A stretch of DNA of 64,000 nucleotides, taken from Juglans regia. Its lineage: Eukaryota; Streptophyta; Magnoliopsida; Fagales; Juglandaceae. The first letter of the stretch is position 1, and each line of letters begins with the position of its first letter. Positions 1 to 11,530 of this stretch are shown in pieces. Location: assembly GCF_001411555.2 (NCBI RefSeq), contig NC_049910.1, positions 35,751,250 through 35,815,249 on the forward strand. Reading direction: 5' to 3'. The notes beneath the pieces are model-generated. The model had not been told where the DNA came from, searched no databases, and saw nothing but the letters and a program-made list of their open reading frames with translations. The position numbers and the translations under genes were made by a program.

Positions 1-829
1 TCCATAACGCCCATGAAATAACAATCGGAAGCACCCCCCGAAGCCATCCCATCTGCGTGGACATAGAAGAATGTTGCCACCAAAAACTCATCATTCCCTT
101 CCAATTTCGAATTCTAGGAACTCTCATTCGGCAAGCCTCCGCAAAAAAATTCTAGATTTTTTAAGCTTCTACACCCCCACATAAAATATGATTCAAAGAC
201 TCCAATTGAGGTTTAATACAACACTCACATTTAGATGCAATCGGAATGCCTAACTGTTGAATAATGTTATCGTCTAGAATTGCCTTCCTCTTAGCTCGCC
301 ACACAAAGAAAGACCATTTATTTGGCAACCAATTCTTCCATAACCATTTTTTCCAGGGACATATATCTCCATGCCGTCGAATTAAATTCCAAGCAGACTT
401 TGTATTGAACTCTCCATTAATCGATGGCTTCCACACACATCTGTCCAAACCTTGACGTAACACAATGCCTGCATCGCAAACCATTTGCACTACATGTTCC
501 GGAATTAATTCTCGCAGCACTTGAACCTTCGGTCCCATACGCATGAAGACTTCCGCCACCTGCAAATTCAAATTACCAACAACGGAGAGGTAAGTAATTA
601 ATGGTCTATCCCCTACCCAATTGTCCATTCAGAAATTCACATGACCCTCTCCAATGATCCATCGTGAGTTATTTAACACTTGAGGCATGAGCTCCATTAT
701 TCCTCTCCAAAAACGAGACCCTTTGTTAAGATGCATAACTGAGTATATATGAGAGTTTCCAACATACTTCATATTGAAAAATTGCGACCACATCGACTTC
801 TCATTGATTAACTTCCATGCAAATTTCAT
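1..829 (-). pseudogene. LINE 3' region with zf-RVT zinc-binding domain
   Basis: Minus-strand frames 829-629 and 628-161 continue the element after RT. The second contains WNLIRRHGDICPWKKWLWKN, then a PNKWSFFVWRA run and CECC...SLNHILCGG, matching the plant zf-RVT domain with its cysteine/histidine cluster. A stop lies at about 161. Downstream sequence still translates as a weak WLRGVLPIVISWALW run in another frame, which is the usual lead-in to the RNase H region. The element runs off the window here. Confidence 0.78.
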
Positions 830-2417
830 AAGTAAAGAAACTTGAACATCACGTAAATCCCGAATACCCAGCCCCCCTCATCCACTGGCATACAAATTTT
901 ACTGCAAGAAATCCATTTCCTCTTTTTATGTTCCTCTGATGAATCCCATAAAAAATTTGAGAAAATCCTCTTAATCCTTGAGATTACACCTTTTGAAAAA
1001 TTTAAAATCGAGAGCATGTGTATAGGCATACTATTCAAAACATGTTTGATAAGAACAATTTTACCTCCAAATGAGAGAATCTTACTCTTCCACCCCGCTA
1101 ACGTCTTTTGAATTTTTATCAACAGCGGATCAAAAGTCTGAATAGTCATTGTTCCCACAATTAATGGAACACCCAAATACATACATGGCCAATTACCTAT
1201 CTTGAAGTCCGATATACTCAAAAGCTCATTTTTCCGGCCAGCCGCAATAGAGGATGAAAAATACATTGATGACTTACTCGAATTAATCGATTGGCCAGAC
1301 ATCCCTTCATACCGTCGCAAAACTCCCATAAGATTCCGAATAGAGGACTTATCTCCATTAGCAAAAATCAGAATGTCATCCGCGTATAAAAGATGAGAAA
1401 TCAGAGTTCCTCCACCAAGATAAAAAGGCTTAATACGACCCCGAGTAAATTCTTTATGAAGCATCCGAGAGAGAATCTCCTGCGTCAAAATAAATAAATA
1501 AGGAGATAATTGATCTCCTTGACGTAATCCTCGAGACGACTTAAAAAATCATTTGGCACAACCATTCAGCATCACTGAATAATAAGGGGAGGAAACAACA
1601 TTGACTACAATATTACGCCAATTTTCAGAGAATCCCAAGCGTCGAATAATCTCTAAAAGAAAATTCCAATTGACCTTATCATACGCTTTGGCCATATCAA
1701 TTTTTAACAAAACATTGCCCCCCATACCTACCTATTCACACCTCGGACCAATTCCTGAGCCAATGAGATATTTTAAAAAATGCTTCTCCCTGGAATGAAT
1801 GCAGCCTGCTCAGGAGAGATAATTCTATCCAGTATCAGCGCAAGTCGAAAGACCATGATCTTTGTCATGATTTTATAACCAACCGAGTACAAGGTTATCG
1901 GATGAAACTGACCAAATCTCAAAGGCTCATCAACCATTGGAAGGAGGACTAAATTTGTAGCCCCAAAGAAAGTTGAAAATGGTTGTCCTGCAAAAAAATT
2001 CCCAGCAATCTCTAACAAATCCTCTTTCACAATGTTCCAAGCCCACATAAAAAAACCTGTCGAGAAACCGTCCAGACCGGGGCTACTGTCAGCCAGTATA
2101 GACCACAAAGACCTCTTAACTTCCTCCAACGTTGGTGCAGCACAAAGGGCCTCGTTATCTTCTATGGTAACTATGGGTTGAATTAGCTCCAAGTCTTCCA
2201 CGCTGCTGTCAGTCACAGATCCCGACAATAAATTCTGGAGAAAAACAATTGCCTCTGCATGTACCGCATCCCTTGTTTCCAACAGCCGTCCATCATCAAG
2301 CCTCATTTTGGCTATATGCTGACTCTGTTTCTTAAGCCGCATGGATGCATGAAAAAATCTTGTGTTTGTATTCCCTTCCGCCAACCACTTAATACGTGAT
2401 TTTTGGCAAGCCATCAC
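826..2417 (-). pseudogene. LINE reverse transcriptase domain remnant
   Basis: Two long pieces, 2417-1773 and 1488-826, hold the RT domain. The first has DSSPGLDGFSTGFF (family form APGPDGF) and ends PEQAAFIPGRSIF. Between them, minus-strand translation near 1500-1560 still gives GLRQGDQLSPYLFIL in another frame. The second piece has LLYADDILIFANG, the YADD catalytic box, followed by the MYLGVPL stretch typical of plant LINE RTs. The frame is broken near 1560-1770 and again near 880. Domain order and motifs are diagnostic. The copy is non-functional. Confidence 0.9.
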
Positions 2418-2447
2418 TTCCTCTCTACGAACCCACTGTAAATGCGT

Positions 2448-3424
2448 CTACTTACAATGCAACCATTCGTTTTCAACCTGAGCCGAATAAGAATTAGAAA
2501 GCAGACCCTCCAATTCTGACATACGTTCCTCTACTTTTTTCAACTCCACCTCCACCCGACCGAACTCCTCCCTATTCCACTTCCTTAAAACATGCTTCAA
2601 CCGTTTCAATCTCGTACTGATACGAACCATGGCACAACCTCCAATTCGATCAGCCCATACCTCTTGTACTAACGGAAGGAAACTATCGTGGGAGCCCCAC
2701 ATACGAAGAAACTTAAAAGGCCGTAAAATGCACACCCTTTCTTTATTTAGCTGCACCAACAATCGCGCATGATTCGAAGTATTCCTTGGCAGATACGAGA
2801 ACGTAACATCGGAAAAATAATTAGTAAAAGCCAAATTTACCAAAATTCGATCCAATCGAGCCCAAATTATTTTAACCCCTCGCCTACCATTACACCACGA
2901 CAATCGATTACCTTCACAAGGCAAATCCACCAACCTGCACTCATGTATACAATCATTAAACTCCCTTTTTGCCCGAGTGGCGGCCTGTAGAAGACCACCC
3001 ACCTTTTCACTATCGTCTCGAATAATATTAAAATCCCCTCCAATGAACCACGGAAGTCCGTACGAATTTTGAGCCTTAAGAAACTCCCATAACTCCAATC
3101 TTTTACTCCAAAAACAACTAGCATAAACAAAAGTTGCAAGTACGCGACAGTTGTTATAAATAAACCAACCACTAATAGCTTGATCCGACAAAGAAATCAA
3201 TTCAAACTCAATCTCAGCAGCCCAAAAAATCCAAATTTTTCCACCCACCTCAGCATTATTCAAGCAGAAAGGTAATTTCATCCAACGTGCCCATTTACTG
3301 CACTTATTAGAATGTAGGAAAGGTTCAAAAATGGCCACCACAGAAGGTCGACTTTATTCAAAATACGTCGAAATCTACTCTTCGACGAAAGAATTCTCCT
3401 AATATTCCATGTAAGAATCTGCAT
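2448..3424 (-). pseudogene. LINE ORF2 endonuclease domain remnant
   Basis: ORF2 begins at the ATG at 3424 with MQILTWNIR, the usual start of the endonuclease/exonuclease/phosphatase fold in plant LINEs. A frame change follows, and the frame continues from 3341 to 2448. Visible family motifs are FIGGDFNIIRDDSEKVGG (the GDFN metal-site strand), RLSWCNGRRG and WARLDRILVN. The late SDH motif has become SNH, so one catalytic-site aspartate is altered. The C-terminal part turns into the usual Lys/Glu-rich linker before reverse transcriptase. Its role was to nick target DNA for target-primed reverse transcription. Confidence 0.85.
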
Positions 3425-3432
3425 CAACAAAA

Positions 3433-4782
3433 TTAAAGAAATTTTTTGGAGCGAGTACGACGCTCCAATGCCACAATCGACTTTTCCTTTCGAATACCTT
3501 TCACTTTTCTTAGCGGAACATGCATGTCGGGATCAGATTCGAAAGATTTTGCCACTAACTCATTCAACTCTTCCTCAAAGTCGCCCTCAGACCCAGCCTG
3601 GGACCTCACCTCCACGTCAACTAGATCTTCCCCACCCAAAAACTCCTTTTCACCAGCAAGAGTCTTAATTTCCCCTTCCTCTAAGAGTAACGTTTTTGAC
3701 GAATCCTCACTCTTGAATTCCTCAAATACATTCCCATCTGTCGATACATACCAAACACCCGAGACCCCTCCCTTATTCCCCTCCTTTCGTGCCCGTATGG
3801 ATTCAAGGATGCCTTTACGTCTAGATTTTGAAGTTTCCCCTACCACCTTGTCTGATACATTCCTATTTCCCACTACCTTCTAGATGTTTGTCGCAGCCTT
3901 CTTCTTTCCGTCCCCCTTCACTAACCCGTTAGATGTTATTTCCTTCCCCTCTGCATGAAATGCACGCTTGGAACAACGACTTTCAACATGTACCTGTCGT
4001 CTACATAAAACACAATACGCTAGACTGGATTTGAAAATGACCTCCTGAAAATGACTTGTCGCAAGACCCGGGGGTCCCAACCAAAAAGATTTACGTAGAG
4101 GCTATGATACATCGACTTTAACACAAATTCTTGCAGCCTCTGGCCGAGTTACACATGCCGTAGCGTTATCCCTCTTAAGAAATCTTCCTATACCATTCCC
4201 CATACTCCGTAACATTGATTCCTGAAAATAATTAGGGGGCAAACTCGGTAAAGTAATCCAAATAGGAACCCATGGGGAATCCTCGTCTTCAACAAAATCC
4301 GTAGTCCATTGAAAAACTTGAAACGAGCTTCCCTGTATCTTGAAATTCCCTCTCGCCATCACACTAATAAAATCTTCCTCTTGTGACATCCGAACCAACA
4401 CATTCCGGGGGTTCCGCAATTGCCCAATTATCGACATCGATTTCAAACCCCACCGATTCTTGATAAAAGCCCGAATATTATCTAGAGAAGGTCGTCGAAG
4501 AAGGAATTTCAACACCATCGAGAATCGAAAAGGCTCTGTAAATTGCTGGATCTCCACTTTCGAAAACATGAAAAACATAGTTCTATCTTGAAACTGAGGC
4601 TCCCGGAGGGGTAGAGACACCTCAGGCAGAAACTGAGGCTTCGTAGCCACCATATCCACAAATGAAACACCTATGCCATGCGCACGCTCAGTGCGCTGTT
4701 GCACTCCAGACGTCCTCCCCTGGACAGCGATTCCTACAGCCTCCAGCCCTGCCTTAGGAGGTAGGCCAGCGGCTCTAGCCAT
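3433..4782 (-). pseudogene. LINE ORF1 remnant (DUF4283-like plus zinc knuckle)
   Basis: The first block (4782-4102) shows the DUF4283-like fold seen in plant LINE ORF1 proteins, including RWGLKSMSIIGQLRNPRNVL and a later WVPIWITLPSLPPNYF run. The next block (4080-3880) carries CVLCRRQVHVESRC, which fits the C-x2-C-x4-H-x4-C zinc knuckle used for nucleic-acid binding. The last block (3873-3433) is a charged, low-complexity tail ending RTRSKKFL. Stops and frame changes near 4100 and 3875 separate the blocks. The protein would have been an RNA-binding chaperone of the retrotransposition particle. It is no longer a continuous reading frame. Confidence 0.82.
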
Positions 4783-4879
4783 AGGGAATCTTAATCGCCT
4801 CCAAAATAGAGAGAAAAAGAAAACCTACGCCACGTGAATCTTTAATTGAATTGTACATATATAAAAAGATTGTTTGCAC

Positions 4880-4962
4880 CTATAAGGTGTTGAACCTTAG
4901 ACCTTGAGGGGAATGATATCTCAAGACTCACCACTTAGGCCTTCACCACTTGGGTTTTATTG
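4880..4962 (-). repeat. tRNA-derived SINE-like head
   Basis: On the minus strand the segment has an A-box-like CCCAAGTGGTGAAGG (about 4940-4954) followed by a B-box match GGTTCAACACC (4886-4896), in the order and rough spacing of an internal RNA polymerase III promoter. The sequence does not fold as a credible intact tRNA, so I read it as a SINE head. It lies just upstream of the LINE 5' end. The 3' end and target duplication could not be set. Confidence 0.4.
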
Positions 4963-5857
4963 TAAACAAATCAAAGGGATCGGATTATATTTAGCTACAT
5001 TAGTTTGTGAACTTTACATCTGCCATGTCTTTTTATGAACATAACATGATTCCTCTAATCTATATGGTAGTCTAGGATCAGGCATTTAGAGTTATAAATG
5101 ACTGAAAGTACCAGCTGACACTCTTTTAACCATTTTTTCTTTAAATTGTATGATGGTGTTTGTTAGTGAAAATGTTGAAATGTAAATCATTTGCATTTAG
5201 GCTCGTTTGGACATGAATTGGAGTATCTCATAATTTTGTGAATAATAGTGAACTGTCTTGAGTTAAGATATTTTATTAGATTTTAGGAGAAAAGAGAGAA
5301 AAAATTGAATAAAACAACATAAAATTAAAAAATTATTTTAAATATATATTTTTTATTTTCAAGTTTGTAAAAGTTATATTGATTTTTGTGTTTTAAGTTT
5401 TTGAAAATTGTAATGTTTAGGAAAGATTAGAAGAAAAAGTTTAAAATTTGAAATTGAAAATTGTCTGTGTTTGAGTGATGTTTGAGAATGAAATTATGAA
5501 TGTTTTAAAGTACTGATTAGTGTGGACTTAAATGTGTAGTAATTAAATATAGCATACGCATGGATATGTTAATGAGACTTTTTACGTACAAGTATTCACA
5601 CTATTGATTTGTCATAGTATGATAAAAATATAATTTTTCTTAAAATTTTAGAATTATATAAAAATGTTGAGATTCCTCGTCCACCCCATCTAGTTGAAAG
5701 CAACGGAAGTTGGCTGGGTTAAGAGTTTCAAAGAGCGCAAAAGATTGAAAACAGAGTCAGTCTCATACTAAAAATCAAAGATTCAAAAGCTACCTCTCTT
5801 TGTCCATTTCTATCTCCTCTCCATTATGACTGAGTCAAAGTCTTCTGGTCAAAAAAT
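4963..5857. other. Intergenic, AT-rich, possible diverged MITE
   Basis: No gene seen. Around 5205-5515 the sequence opens with GCTCGTTTGGACATGAATTG and closes with a GTGTTTGAGTGATGTTTGAG tract. This could be a diverged copy of a GTTTGG-ended MITE, but terminal repeats are too worn to prove it. Confidence 0.35.
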
Positions 5858-6234
5858 CAGTGTTTTAAATTTCGTACCATATCGGCTGGTACGATCGAAA
5901 TTTTTCGTTTCGGCCGTCCGGCCGGTATAGGTACTATATCTGTTCCGTACCTGCTAAAATACCGGCCGGTACCGGCCATACCAGACTAAATTTCGGCCTG
6001 TACCGGTCGATATTTCAGCCTCTGTGTTTTTTTTTTTTTCAAACTACAAATTTATTTTTTAACCCCTAATTCAAACTAGACTATTTATAATTTTTATATA
6101 TATGTATTTTTATATAATTTATTTATATATAGACTATTATTTTGGAATATAATTTTTATATATATTTATATATATAATTTATTTATATATCGACTATCCC
6201 GAAATGCTATCCCGAAACGGTATTCAAAACATTG
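5858..6234. mobile_element. hAT-like MITE with GGCCGGTA-rich subterminal repeats
   Basis: The 377-bp segment starts CAGTGTTTTAAAT, and the reverse complement of its end reads CAATGTTTTGAAT, giving 11 of 13 matching terminal bases. Flanks 5850-5857 (CAAAAAAT) and 6235-6242 (AAAAATAT) are compatible with a worn 8-bp target duplication. The first 150 bp hold many copies and reverse complements of ACCGGCCGGT/GGTACCGGCC-type words, as expected of transposase-binding subterminal repeats. The rest is AT-rich. There is no coding capacity. Assignment to hAT is by terminus and flank length only. Confidence 0.6.
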
Positions 6235-6242
6235 AAAAATAT

Positions 6243-6659
6243 GCAACCGTGATTACTACCAGCTATAACGACATGTCATTAATAAGGATCGTTAATTTGG
6301 AAATGGCATCCATATGTCGTTAATTTGGAAATGGCGTCAGGCCATATGAAGTTTACAAGCTGAGTTTAAATAGTTAGGAAAAAATAAAAAGTTATAATTA
6401 TTGCTTAAAATATAAGATACCCAATAAAATAAGTATCTTGTCAAAATCTCGACGAAATCCAAAATAAAAATCGTTCTTAAATATAAACATTACTATAAAA
6501 GAAAAATAATTTAAAGTGAAAAAATAACTAAAAAGTGATGATTTAGAGGGAAAATGACTAATTTTGGGGTTGAAAAGGTGACCACCAGGCACCAAGCAAA
6601 GCTGGAGACCATGACGTGCGCACCGAAGAGAACTTTCAGAATTAGAGTCATATGCATGA
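6243..6659. other. Intergenic between MITE and Copia remnant
   Basis: No gene. A 20-base word (CGTTAATTTGGAAATGGC plus two bases) occurs twice in tandem between about 6289 and 6341. The rest is AT-rich and unassigned. It may include the 3' junction of the adjoining Copia remnant. Confidence 0.4.
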
Positions 6660-6661
6660 TT

Positions 6662-6931
6662 CTAACACTCGTAACCAGGAGTTTTGTGTTGTCTAGTTGA
6701 CTTTCGAAGTGAAGGAAAATGATTATTATCTTGAGGTGAAGGAACATTTGAATTTTCTGGAATAGATGAGGAAGTTGATGGAAGATTTTGATGTATGAAA
6801 GTTGAAAAATTATGAGGCATGGAAAAAGAATCAGATTCTGAAATGAAATTGGTCAAAACAACATCAGATAGTAAGGAAGTTGAAGATTGATAAATCTGAT
6901 TTTGGAGTGGGAGTATAGATTCATGAACCAT
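6662..6931 (-). pseudogene. Copia integrase-RT linker remnant
   Basis: A Ser/Pro/Asn-rich linker ends in SLRKSTRQHKTPGYEC. The R(R/K)STRxxKxPxY pattern marks the junction before the Copia reverse transcriptase. The frame stops immediately and no RT follows, which fixes the truncation point near 6660. Confidence 0.75.
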
Positions 6932-7009
6932 GACATATCGGAATATAGATTCATGAAATATGACATCTCGGGATACAAAAAATATTTGAGAATCTAAATC
7001 AAATAATTT

Positions 7010-8372
7010 CTATCCCTTTGTTCCAAAAGAATAGCCTACAAAAATACATTTTCTTGCCCTTGGAGAAAATTTGGATCTATCTTGAGTTAAAGTAGATGTA
7101 TAACACAAATAGCCAAAAACCTTTAGATGACTATATGCAGGAACATTTCCATACAGAATCTGATGTGGTGATTTGTCACCTAGAATGTGTGAAGGAATAA
7201 GGTTGATTATGTGAGTTAATGTTAAAACACACTCACCCCATAATTTCAAAAGAATATTAGATTGAAATCTTAAGGCTCTTGCTACATTAAGAAGATGTTA
7301 ATGCTTTCTCTCAACAATTGAGTTTTGTTGAGGAGTTTCAACACAATAAATTTGATGAATGATACCTTTATAAGACTAAAAATCCTTTATATTGAATTCT
7401 AAACCATTGTCAGTCCTTACACATTGTATTTTTGTTTGAAAGTGTGTAAGGATTAGATTATAATGGATTTCACTTCTGATTTGGATTTCATTAGATACAC
7501 CTAAGTTGATCTTGAGTGATCATCAATAATGGTTAGAAAATATCTAAAACCATCATGGGTAGGTATTGAAAAGGGATCCCATATATCACGGTGAATCAAA
7601 TGGAAAGAAGAAGTAGATTTATATGAGTGGATTGGAAAAGATAGATGTTTCTGTTTTGTCAAAGGGCATGCAGTACAAAAATTATCATGTACAATCTTAT
7701 TCTGAGAAACAATGTTTGGAATGGATTTAGCAAGAACAAGTAGTCTAGACGATGATGGATGGCCGAACCTATTATGCCAAATTATAAAACTTGAATCAAA
7801 TACTGAGTTGACACTTGGTAAAACAATGGAATTATTGATTGCACTCACTGATGGTTGTTGCAGAACATATAACCTAGCTGCTCTTCTACCCTTCCTAATC
7901 ATCTTCCATGAGGTAAGGCCCTGAATATAACAAACATCAGGCATGAAAATGAAACAACAATTCTGATTAGAAGTTAGCTTAGTAACTGAAAGAAGATTAT
8001 ATGAGAAACTTGGTACACATAATACATCTTTCAATACTAGGCTATTAGATAATTGTACAGTCCCAAGATGCGTGACTGTAACATTTTCTCCATTTGGGAG
8101 TTTAACAAAGGTGTTTAGGATTCGTGTGATTGTAGTAAAAAGCTTGACTGAATGTATAATATGGTCTGTGGAACCTGTATTTATGATCTAGGTGTTTGAA
8201 AAAGAATATGGAGATTCAATTTTGTTTGGTGAGAAACTTGAAAGGCATGCTGATGTGTTGTTATTTGAAGGAAAAACAGTTTTGCCTGAAAAAGTAGGTA
8301 ATGCATTTGGGTTAGAGGAAACATTGGCTGCTTGATGGATGGTATTTTGATCAGATGGTTGTGGGCAAGTAG
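7010..8372 (-). pseudogene. Copia protease, pre-integrase and integrase remnant
   Basis: Just after gag, minus translation gives IINTGSTDHI where the protease motif is normally WIIDTGSTDHI. Both the tryptophan (now TAG) and the catalytic aspartate (now Asn) are lost. The block 8034-7501 has MKDVLCVPSFSYNLLSVTKL, WHNRFGHPSSSRL (zinc-binding H...H), CTACPLTKQKHLSF, and HRDIWDPF...FLTIIDDHSRST with an integrase-core aspartate. After a frame break, 7249-7010 gives the integrase C-terminal [10 protein letters not shown] and [13 protein letters not shown]. Matches are to Copia integrase throughout. Confidence 0.87.
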
Positions 8373-9347
8373 CTATTGATATTCTTCTAGAGAGAAAGAC
8401 CCAGAATTTTGATCAAAGGGTGTACTCGCAGGTTGAGCCATTATTTGGTTTGCTAATGAAACTCTTCCCTTTTGCTTGAAGTTTGGAGGGTACCCATGCA
8501 GTTTATAACATTTATCCACCGTGTGATTTTTCATACCACAATGAGTACATAAAACCTTTATATATTGCTGCTTTCCAAGATTTGGTCTTGCATTATCAAC
8601 CTTTTTATTCATAAAAATTGCTGATTCCACTCTAGATCTAATCATAGACCCAACTTCCCTCTGTTTCTCCTCTTGAATTACTAAAGCAAAAACCTTAGTA
8701 ATTGGTGGCAATGATTCTATCAATAAAATTTTCCCTCTGATATGAGAGAATTCCTCATTTAAACCCATAAGAAACATGATAATGTTTTGACGTTGTTGAT
8801 ACTCCACAAGCATGTGTGTAGCACCACAAGTACAGTTTCTATATGCTCCACATGTGCAATTAGGTATTTGATTATAATTCAACAACTCATCCCACAAACG
8901 TTTGAATTTTTGATAGTATATACTCACTGAATTTTGATCTTGCGTCAAAGAAGAAAGTTCTTTCTGCAATTGGAAGATTCTTGGTCCATTACCTTGGCAG
9001 AATTGATCTCGTAAGTCCTTCCACATCTCTTTGGTTGTTTTCGCATGAATGATCGTCTCTCCAATTTCTTTTGATATGGAATTTAAGATCCACGAAAGCA
9101 CCATGCTATTACAGGGATCCCACATAACATATAATGGATCTGTGTTGGTTGGCTGAACAACTGCTCCATTTATGAAACCGATCTTATTCTTGGCCTTCAA
9201 AGCCATCTCCATCGATCTACACTAGTTATGATAATCGTCTCCCGTAAGCACCTTAGACACCAACATGGATCCAGGCGAATCTCCATTTTGTAAATGGTAA
9301 GGATTTGAATAATCAACATTCAACGATATAGAGGCCATTGAAGCCAT
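8373..9347 (-). pseudogene. Copia gag remnant
   Basis: The likely original start is the ATG at 9347 (MASMASISLNVDYSNPYHLQ), in frame with the long block from 9212. A TAG at 9222-9224 replaces the tryptophan expected in the DDYHNW-type motif, so the frame is broken 41 codons in. The main block shows the plant Copia gag pattern: MALKAKNKIGFINGA, then QLQKELSSLTQDQNSVSIYY, LWDELLNY, and a CX2CX4HX4C zinc knuckle CTHCGMKNHTVDKC followed by YKLHGYPPNFK. The protein would assemble the virus-like particle. Confidence 0.87.
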
Positions 9348-9392
9348 TCGCAGTAGACAAGATCTATTTTACAAAGGAACCCTAAAGTATCA

Positions 9393-9404
9393 TCTCTGAT
9401 ACCA
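9393..9404 (-). other. Primer-binding site of the Copia remnant
   Basis: The minus strand reads TGGTATCAGAGA, matching the usual TGGTATCAGAGC complement of the initiator Met tRNA 3' end at all but the last base. The preceding bases TTTGCTTCA would be the 3' end of the 5' LTR. Position upstream of gag and orientation agree. Confidence 0.75.
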
Positions 9405-10039
9405 TGAAGCAAATTGAGCAAATCTTGGAAAGGTTGGAAGAAAAAGTCTCTAATTCATAGTAAAGGGGTTTGGGGGTTTGATGTGACACCTCCGATGCCT
9501 AAGTTAGCCAAGAGTAATATGATTTCTCTAACCAAATATTCAGATGATCTCATAATCTTACCTGAACCCTAAAAATAGAGCTTTGTAACTTTTTCAAATA
9601 ATATTCGATAACCATCCCGCCTGTTATTTGAAATTCAAGCCTTAAGGATATTAGGGCTTATCGTATTTCCAAATGAGCCGATCACCCTTTCATCCTGAAA
9701 TACCCGGGCAGTTAGTGGTCTGGCTCTATTCACTTTGCTTATTGGACCATGCCATGGCCCAAGCCCAAGATAATACCTAGAGGGCCCTTAGAAGTGGATT
9801 AAGCCCCTTCCAAGACTCTGGATTTGAATTGGCTGCTTATTAAGAAGGCTACATCTGGCTCTTACAATCGAAGGGTTGTGAGAGTCATATAAGCTTCTAT
9901 TTTACAGTGGTCCTCAGATCCAACCATCCTTGAAGAAGTTTATATAATCTAGGAAAATTTAATAATAGATAAAAATATATGTTGAAAGACACATCTTAAA
10001 TGTCCAAATTTAGCTCCATATATATGTATATATATACAC

Positions 10040-10046
<7 letters not shown>
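9405..10046 (-). other. Probable 5' LTR region of the Copia remnant and unassigned sequence
   Basis: By position, the bases beyond the primer-binding site should be the 5' LTR (U5, R, U3 leftward on the minus strand). A weak TATA-like CTATTTTTA lies near 9570. I could not find the LTR start or a second copy. From about 9480 on, sequence such as TGTGACACCTCCGATGCC and a CCATGGCCCAAGCCC tract has repeat character but no family I recognise. Confidence 0.35.

Positions 10047-10082
<36 letters not shown>
10047..10082. repeat. (TA)n microsatellite
   Basis: About 18 TA units, preceded by a short TATATACACATGTGTGTATA palindrome. Confidence 0.95.
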
Positions 10083-10087
<5 letters not shown>

Positions 10088-10756
10088 AAGATATGTTTAT
10101 CAACACAACCTTACTTTTTTGACTAGATGTAGAACTTAATAAGGTGTATGATTTATTTTTGTACTCTTTTTTTCTTTTTCTTGCTTTAACATATCGATAT
10201 TCCATTTTGTCATGCTGGTTCTCTTCTAAGAACGTTGAAGTATGGGGGTATAATACTCATGATAATAATCTTCTCTAATGCTAAAGGTATCATAGCTCAT
10301 AAAAAGGTTAGCGAGTAGATATCCTTATTCATTGAAACTCAACCAGGAAACTTCAACTTTTAAGGATTTGTAGTCTGGTAGTTCTGTATGACTATAGAGT
10401 AAATGATGGAGAAAATTTTTAAATTCTGCATAGAACTGAGGCCAGTGGTTTACTGTAAGAGTTTTTCTATACATCCACCCACACTACGAAGTTTACTGTA
10501 AGGCTTTACTGAGGCCAGTGGTTTACTGTAAGAATTTGCTGCAAAAATTGTATTTTTGCCTTAAATAAGATTTGATTGTTGTATATTTCTTTCTTTAATA
10601 CATTTACATTTTGTATTATATGCAACGTGAGTGTGCAACTCTCTATTGTCTTATGCATGCATTTGAGCCCATTTTTATTGTTTGTTTGCCTTCTTTAATT
10701 CTGAATGATTCATTGTACCTCTTACTGCCATCATGCTCAGTCTTCACCTGGTACAC
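10083..10756. other. Intergenic with a short direct repeat
   Basis: No gene. The word GAGGCCAGTGGTTTACTGTA occurs at about 10439 and again near 10510, with a shorter GTTTACTGTAAGGC copy between. The rest is AT-rich and probably decayed Copia sequence continuing from the next element. Confidence 0.4.
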
Positions 10757-11530
10757 CTACTTGTTGTGCAATATCTTCTTCCATGATGGAAGTTCTGTCA
10801 ACTCCCTCAGCTCTGATAGCTTGCCTTTAGACAATAGTTCTTTCATACCCTTCTGACTCATATGGCCAAGCCTACAATGCCACAGATTTACTGTGCTCTT
10901 TGTAACGGTAGTAGCAATAATGTTATTCAAACTAGTAGTCATATACATATTACCAGTTTTCTTACCCCGAGCCAATACCAATGCCCCTTTGGTAACTTTT
11001 TAGGTGCTATCTGAGAACACTACTAAATGACCACAATCATCAAACTGCCCAATAGAGATGAAGTTCTTCTTCAACTTAGGAATCTATTTGACCTTTTACA
11101 AGATCCACTTGTTCTTGTTAGGGAGTGCAATATCAATGTCTCCCATTCCCACCATGTTCAATGTTCCTCCATCAGCCAAGTACACCTTCCCAAAATCACC
11201 AGCAACATAGTTCTGCATTATCTCCCGAAGGGAAGATGTATGAAACAAAGCCCCTGAATCTAGTATCCAGTCATCAATTGGACTGTGAACTGCGAGCAAT
11301 AGTACATCCTGTACTTCTTCAATAACCACATTAGCACTATCATTCTCCATCTTCTTTGGATTTTTACAGTTTTTCTTTATGTGAACCACCTTGCCACAAT
11401 TCCAGCAAGTTACCTACTGCTTAGGCCTTGACTTGCTGTCCCTCATGTTCTTTGATTTTGATCTACCTCTGTTCGATTTCCTATCTTGTGATCTCCCATG
11501 AGAATAAATATTTAGTGTTGAACTCGAACC
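10757..11530 (-). mobile_element. Second Ty1/Copia scrap: gag tail, protease, pre-integrase
   Basis: On the minus strand, 11530-11414 gives an Arg/Ser-rich gag tail. A TAG (11412-11414) follows, then the same frame resumes with the zinc knuckle CWNCGKVVHIKKNC. The frame 11389-11096 has WILDSGALFHTSS, the retroviral-type protease active site (DSG), and YLADGGTLNMVGMGDI. After a frame break, 10981-10757 reads MVLARGKKTGNMYMTT and LWHCRLGHMSQKGMKELLSK, the GAG-pre-integrase zinc-binding motif. Nothing of integrase core or RT follows. It belongs to a different Copia lineage from the 6.7-9.4 kb remnant. Confidence 0.85.

Larger units (their letters stand above)
1..4800 (-). mobile_element. Decayed L1-type LINE retrotransposon, 3' end cut by the window edge
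   Basis: Read on the minus strand, the segment gives a plant non-LTR element in canonical order. ORF1 starts at 4782, with a DUF4283-like region, a CCHC zinc knuckle and a basic tail ending at 3433. ORF2 starts at the ATG at 3424, with an apurinic-type endonuclease, a reverse transcriptase with a YADD box, and a zf-RVT region. ORF1 stop and ORF2 start are only a few bases apart, as is common in plant L1 elements. Every domain is split by frameshifts or stops, so the copy is dead. The end of zf-RVT and any RNase H or poly(A) tail lie beyond base 1. The 5' limit near 4800 is approximate. Confidence 0.93.
6660..9404 (-). mobile_element. Ty1/Copia retrotransposon remnant, lacking RT and RNase H
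   Basis: Reading right to left: a primer-binding site at 9393-9404, gag (9347-8373), protease, GAG-pre-integrase and integrase core (about 8330-7500), integrase C-terminal part (7249-7010), and the RSTRQ-type linker that precedes reverse transcriptase in Copia elements (6931-6662). Sequence then departs from the family, so RT, RNase H and the 3' LTR are missing. Nonsense changes and frameshifts occur throughout. Domain order gag-PR-IN before RT is specific to Copia. The copy cannot move by itself. Confidence 0.9.
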
